Positions 11,376 to 14,700 of a stretch of DNA of 14,700 nucleotides are shown in pieces. The stretch spans positions 1-14,700 of the forward strand of contig CAZDHT010000119.1 of assembly GCA_964505325.1 (NCBI GenBank), written 5' to 3'. The position numbers and the translations under genes were made by a program. The stretch comes from CAZDHT01 sp964505325 (lineage in GTDB: Bacteria > Planctomycetota > PUPC01). The notes below the pieces were generated by a model. That model was not told the origin of the DNA, made no database searches, and saw only the letters and a program-made list of their open reading frames with translations. Every line of letters begins with the position of its first letter. Within the stretch, counting starts at the first letter, position 1.

Positions 11376-13703
11376 ATGAAACAAGCCAAGCCGATATGGC
11401 CCGAGGGCCGCGAGCGTGAGATGAATCTGTTCGTCGGCTTCCGCGCTGTCGCCCAGGTGAGGGAACGGACCGACGCGGTGCTGCGCCTCGCCGCCTCGTC
11501 GCTGTACCGCGCGTTCCTGAACGGCGAGTTCGCCGGGCACGGGCCGGCGCGCGCCGCGCACGGGTTCCACCGTGTGGACGAGTGGCCGCTCCAACTGGCG
11601 CCCGGGAGGAACGTGATCGCGGTCGAGGTCGCCGGCTACTGCTGCAACAGCTACTACCTGCCCGACCAGCCGTCGTTCCTGCAGGCCGAGGTCATCTGCG
11701 GCGGGCAGGTGCTGGCGGCGACCGGCTCGGACGCTTTCGCAGCGGCGGTTCTCGACTGCAAGCTCCAGAAGGTCCATCGCTTCGGCGGGCAGCGCACGTT
11801 CTCCGAGGTGTACCGGATGGGGCCGGGCTGGGACGCGTGGCGCCGCGACCCCGCTGCGCCGTTCGCCGCGGCCGCGTGTGCGGTGTTTGGGAGCAAGCAA
11901 CTCCTGCCGCGGCGCGTATCGTATCCCGAGTTCGCGCTGCGGGCCCCCGTGGTGCACGTGTCGTCCGGCCGGATCGAACGGGGAGTCAAGCCGGACGAGT
12001 ACTGGACCGGCCGGTTCGTGACCGAGGTCGGCCCGACGCGCAAGGGTTTTGCCGAGAAAGACATCGAAGCGGCTCCGATGATTGAGCTCCAGGAGACGCG
12101 GACCGCCTCGCGCGAGACGATCGATCGTCCGCTCGATACGTCTCCGGCGCTCGAGCTTGCGGAGGACGCATTCCACATCCTCGACTTCGGCGTCAACCTT
12201 ACGGGCTTCATCGCCGCCCGGGTCATCTGCCGCCGAGCGACGCGGCTGTTCCTCACGTTCGACGAGCTGCTCTGCCAGGGCGACGTCCACTTCACGCGCA
12301 ACCACACCATCAACGTCGTCGCCTACGACCTCGAGCCGGGCGCCTACGACCTCGAGAGCTTCGAGCCGTACACGTTGCGTTACCTGAAGCTCACCACGTT
12401 CGAGGGCGACTGCACGGTCGAGGACGTCCGGCTGCGCGAGCTGGCCAACCCCGACGTGCGGCGCGCGCGGTTCGCCGCGAGCGACGACCGCCTCAACCGG
12501 GTCTTCGAGGCGGGCCGCGAGACACTGCGCCAGAACGCACTCGACATCTTCATGGACTGCCCCTCGCGCGAACGAGCCGGATGGCTGTGCGACAGCTTCT
12601 TCACCGCACGCGCCGCAGCCGACCTCTGCGGCAACGCGGCAATCGAGCGCAACTTCTACGAGAACTTCCTGCTCCCCGACCGGTTCGAGCACCTGCCGGA
12701 CGGTATGCTGCCGATGTGTTATCCGGCGGACCACCTGGGCGGCACCTTCATCCCGAACTGGGCGATGTGGTTCGTCGTCGAGCTCGAGGAGTACCTCGCC
12801 CGCAGCGGCGACCGCACGATGGTCGGCGCGTTGAAGTCCAAGGTGCTCGCGCTGTTCGATTACTTCAAGGGCTTCGAGAACGACGGCGGCCTGCTCGAGA
12901 AGCTCGACAAGTGGGTCTTTGTCGAGTGGTCCAAGGCGAACGACTTCGTGCAGGACGTGAGTTACCCGAGCAACGCGCTGTACGCGGGCGCGCTGGACGC
13001 CGCCGCGCGAATGTACAGGCTGGACGAACTGGCACAGGAAGCGGACAAGATTCGTGAGGTCATCCGGGTGCAGTCGTTCAACGGCACGTTCTTTGTGGAC
13101 AACGCCGTCCGCAAAGGCGGAGGGCTCGAACGGACGAACAACACGACGGAGACGTGCCAGTACTACCTGTTCTATTTCGGCGTTGCCACGCCCCAGACGC
13201 ACCCCGGCCTGTGGCGGGCGCTGATCGAGCAGTTCGGCCCGAACCGCGACGCGGCCGCGGTGTTCCCCGAGGTACATCCCTCGAACGCGTTCATCGGCAA
13301 CGTGCTGCGGCTCGAACTGCTCTCGCGCTACGGACTGTGCCGCCAGCTCCTGGACGAATGCGCCGATTACCACCTCTACATGGCCGAGCGGACGGGTACC
13401 CTGTGGGAGATGATCAGCGACGATGCAAGCTGCAACCACGGCTTCGCGTCACATGTCGCGCACGTCCTCTACCGCGACGTTCTGGGCGTCCACCGCATCG
13501 ACAGGGCGGGCCGACAGGTCGAGCTTCGCTTCGCCGATCTGCCGTTGGAGTCGTGCGAAGGTCGGATCCCCGTGGGCGACTCCGCTGTGGGCCTGAAATG
13601 GCGACAGGATCCCGAGAGAATCTGCTTCCGTGTCGAGGTCCCGGCGGGCTACGGGGTCAAGGTGAGCAACCTGAGCGGGAAGGAACTGGTACGGGAGCCC
13701 TGA
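11376..13703 (+). CDS. GH78-type alpha-L-rhamnosidase-like glycoside hydrolase
   Basis: A 775-residue protein with the bacterial alpha-L-rhamnosidase architecture. An N-terminal beta-sandwich (about 15-115, with LYRAFLNGEFAGHGPAR) and a second beta region (about 260-355, DFGVNLTGFIAARV, RYLKLTTF) precede an (alpha/alpha)6 barrel (about 365-700). DCPSRERAGWLCD (394-406) corresponds to the GH78 motif DCPxRDERxGWxGD, with Glu399 as candidate acid. WVFVEWSKANDF (513-524) and GTLWEMISDDASCNHGFASH (674-693) follow; Glu678 in TLWE matches the GH78 general base position. A C-terminal beta domain (about 700-770) closes it. The acid motif is one residue shorter than the consensus and has Cys405 in place of Gly, so the substrate may differ from simple rhamnosides. 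No signal peptide is seen, so it should be cytoplasmic. The ATG at 11376 has GAGGG 9 nt upstream. Confidence 0.85.
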   Translation: MKQAKPIWPEGREREMNLFVGFRAVAQVRERTDAVLRLAASSLYRAFLNGEFAGHGPARAAHGFHRVDEWPLQLAPGRNVIAVEVAGYCCNSYYLPDQPSFLQAEVICGGQVLAATGSDAFAAAVLDCKLQKVHRFGGQRTFSEVYRMGPGWDAWRRDPAAPFAAAACAVFGSKQLLPRRVSYPEFALRAPVVHVSSGRIERGVKPDEYWTGRFVTEVGPTRKGFAEKDIEAAPMIELQETRTASRETIDRPLDTSPALELAEDAFHILDFGVNLTGFIAARVICRRATRLFLTFDELLCQGDVHFTRNHTINVVAYDLEPGAYDLESFEPYTLRYLKLTTFEGDCTVEDVRLRELANPDVRRARFAASDDRLNRVFEAGRETLRQNALDIFMDCPSRERAGWLCDSFFTARAAADLCGNAAIERNFYENFLLPDRFEHLPDGMLPMCYPADHLGGTFIPNWAMWFVVELEEYLARSGDRTMVGALKSKVLALFDYFKGFENDGGLLEKLDKWVFVEWSKANDFVQDVSYPSNALYAGALDAAARMYRLDELAQEADKIREVIRVQSFNGTFFVDNAVRKGGGLERTNNTTETCQYYLFYFGVATPQTHPGLWRALIEQFGPNRDAAAVFPEVHPSNAFIGNVLRLELLSRYGLCRQLLDECADYHLYMAERTGTLWEMISDDASCNHGFASHVAHVLYRDVLGVHRIDRAGRQVELRFADLPLESCEGRIPVGDSAVGLKWRQDPERICFRVEVPAGYGVKVSNLSGKELVREP

Positions 13704-13746
13704 GAGCTCTAACGGAACGATGGGGCGAATCTTCTTGTCCGCCGCC

Positions 13747-13768
13747 GGGCAGGCAGGAATGCCTGCCC
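13747..13768. terminator. Hairpin between convergent genes (terminator or dispersed repeat)
   Basis: GGGCAGGCA (13747-13755) pairs perfectly with TGCCTGCCC (13760-13768) around loop GGAA. It is in the 73-base gap between the stops of the rhamnosidase-like gene (13703) and the convergent URO-D gene (13777), where a bidirectional terminator is expected. No T-tract follows on either side, so it could equally be a dispersed palindromic repeat. Confidence 0.45.
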
Positions 13769-13776
13769 CACCAGGG

Positions 13777-14700
13777 TTATCTTGGAGGCCCTTGGTCTGC
13801 CAGTTCTCGCGCGACGTCGAGGATCGCCGTGATCTTCTCCTCCTCGGCCAGCGAGGTCATGTGGAAGGTGATGCGCGTCGGCTCGCACGCCGCGTAGGCG
13901 CGGTACATCGCCCGGAGCTCGTCCGCCGTGTTGTCGCGGACGTCCATCGCCAGGATCCGCGCCGTGAACGGGACGGGGCAGTGCTCGCGGCAGAGCGGCG
14001 GCGTCAGGAACTGATCGGCGGAGGGGTCGAACTCGGTGATCTTCAGGTCGGCGAGGAAGCGCAGGTGCTCGACCCGCAGTAGCTCACTGTGGAGGTATCG
14101 CTCCGTCGCCTGCTGGCTCGCGTACATCTCGTCCAGGCACGGGACGACGAACTCGGCGAACTGGTCGGGGCCGAACATGCCCGCGAAGTCATCGGGTATG
14201 CCCACGCTTCCGGGCTCGTCGGTCCGGCCGAAGTACCGGCCGATGGTGCGGGCGTAGTTGACGGCGCTCCGCACGCAGAACGAGAGCAGGCGATGGGCCC
14301 GCTCCGGATCGTCGTGCGGGAGCATGAAAAAAGGCTGGCCGCCCATGAGCAGCGCGGCGGACGTGACCGGGCCTTCGTAGATGTGGCCGATGGTCTTCTG
14401 CGCATCCGGGCGGCGGGCGAGCAGTTTCTCAAACGTGTGCAGCCGCGCGGGCACCACGCCGCGCGACAGGTAATCGTCCGGCTCCTCCAGGTCGTCGATC
14501 TCCCGCGCCTGGTGGACCAGCGGAACGACATTCGGCTCGGACCCCTTCGCAAACAGGATCTCCGCGCCGAGGGCCGAGAGATGGCAGTACGTGAACCCCG
14601 CCAGCCTCGGGCGCGGCGGCTCGACTCCCAGGCGCTCGGCGACCGGCACGATCGCCTCGTAGCAGTGGCAGATCGCGTCCACGTCGTGGTGCAGCGCGTC
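13777..14700 (-). CDS. URO-D superfamily protein, 5' end beyond window
   Basis: The reading frame stays open to the window edge (DALHHD precedes the first possible internal start, a GTG at 14682), so the gene is truncated at its N-terminus; 307 residues are visible. The conserved block GIPDDFAGMFGPDQFAEFVVP (complement of about 14202-14140) is typical of URO-D/methyltransferase-like proteins. In place of the H-x-C-G zinc motif of MtaA-type enzymes it reads LHSELL (about 14094-14077), then HLRFLADLKITEFDPSAD. The protein is therefore unlikely to bind zinc as MtaA does and probably differs in chemistry from the other family member at 354-1493. The stop is TAA at 13779-13777. The substrate is unknown. 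The gene is convergent with the rhamnosidase-like gene. Confidence 0.85.
   Translation of the reverse strand, partial: DALHHDVDAICHCYEAIVPVAERLGVEPPRPRLAGFTYCHLSALGAEILFAKGSEPNVVPLVHQAREIDDLEEPDDYLSRGVVPARLHTFEKLLARRPDAQKTIGHIYEGPVTSAALLMGGQPFFMLPHDDPERAHRLLSFCVRSAVNYARTIGRYFGRTDEPGSVGIPDDFAGMFGPDQFAEFVVPCLDEMYASQQATERYLHSELLRVEHLRFLADLKITEFDPSADQFLTPPLCREHCPVPFTARILAMDVRDNTADELRAMYRAYAACEPTRITFHMTSLAEEEKITAILDVARELADQGPPR

Noticed and set aside
11148..13439. A 763-codon open frame on the minus strand antisense to the GH78-type gene
   Set aside because: It is a codon-bias shadow: composition is dominated by Val/Arg/Glu/Leu without family motifs, and the opposite strand encodes a clear glycosidase.

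Overview
The window is GC-rich bacterial chromosome, apparently from an uncultivated lineage. A Planctomycetota/Lentisphaerota-like (PVC) or similar organism is the best guess. This is inferred from two URO-D-superfamily proteins, intracellular GH29 and GH78-type glycosidases, a DUF1080-like lipoprotein and several intergenic palindromic repeats; no taxonomic marker settles it. There is no phage, CRISPR array, rRNA, tRNA or complete insertion sequence.

Layout from left to right. Bases 1-353 hold a possible C-terminal gene remnant and short tandem repeats. A complete URO-D-family gene (354-1493, minus) follows, with a 28-residue lipoprotein gene upstream of it (1630-1716, minus) that is too short for usual gene callers. 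The gap 1717-2252 carries two perfect palindromic elements and a half-copy of a third. A predicted lipoprotein (2253-2966, plus) and rpsU/bS21 (3144-3347, plus, GTG start, strong promoter and leader stem-loop) come next. On the minus strand, 8534 down to 3423 is a compact efflux operon with stop/start overlaps at every junction: lipoprotein TolC-like outer-membrane factor, periplasmic adaptor, MacB/LolD-type ATPase and separate MacB-type permease. Upstream of it is a hotdog-fold acyl-CoA thioesterase (8768-9211, minus). It is divergent from a GH29 alpha-L-fucosidase (9340-10578, plus), with two back-to-back promoters between them. An HU/IHF-family DNA-binding protein with its own promoter (10785-11066, plus), a repeat-bearing gap, and a GH78-type alpha-L-rhamnosidase-like enzyme (11376-13703, plus) follow. 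The window ends in a second, truncated URO-D-family gene (13777-14700, minus).

Functionally, the efflux genes form one machine spanning both membranes, with unknown substrate. The two glycosidases lack signal peptides and would act on deoxy-sugar glycosides inside the cell. The two URO-D-family proteins differ at the zinc-motif position: HCCG in the first, HSE in the second. They probably have different chemistries, and neither looks like a housekeeping HemE. I found no convincing new defence or mobile system. The most unusual items are the micro-lipoprotein, the set of palindromic elements and the URO-D pair.
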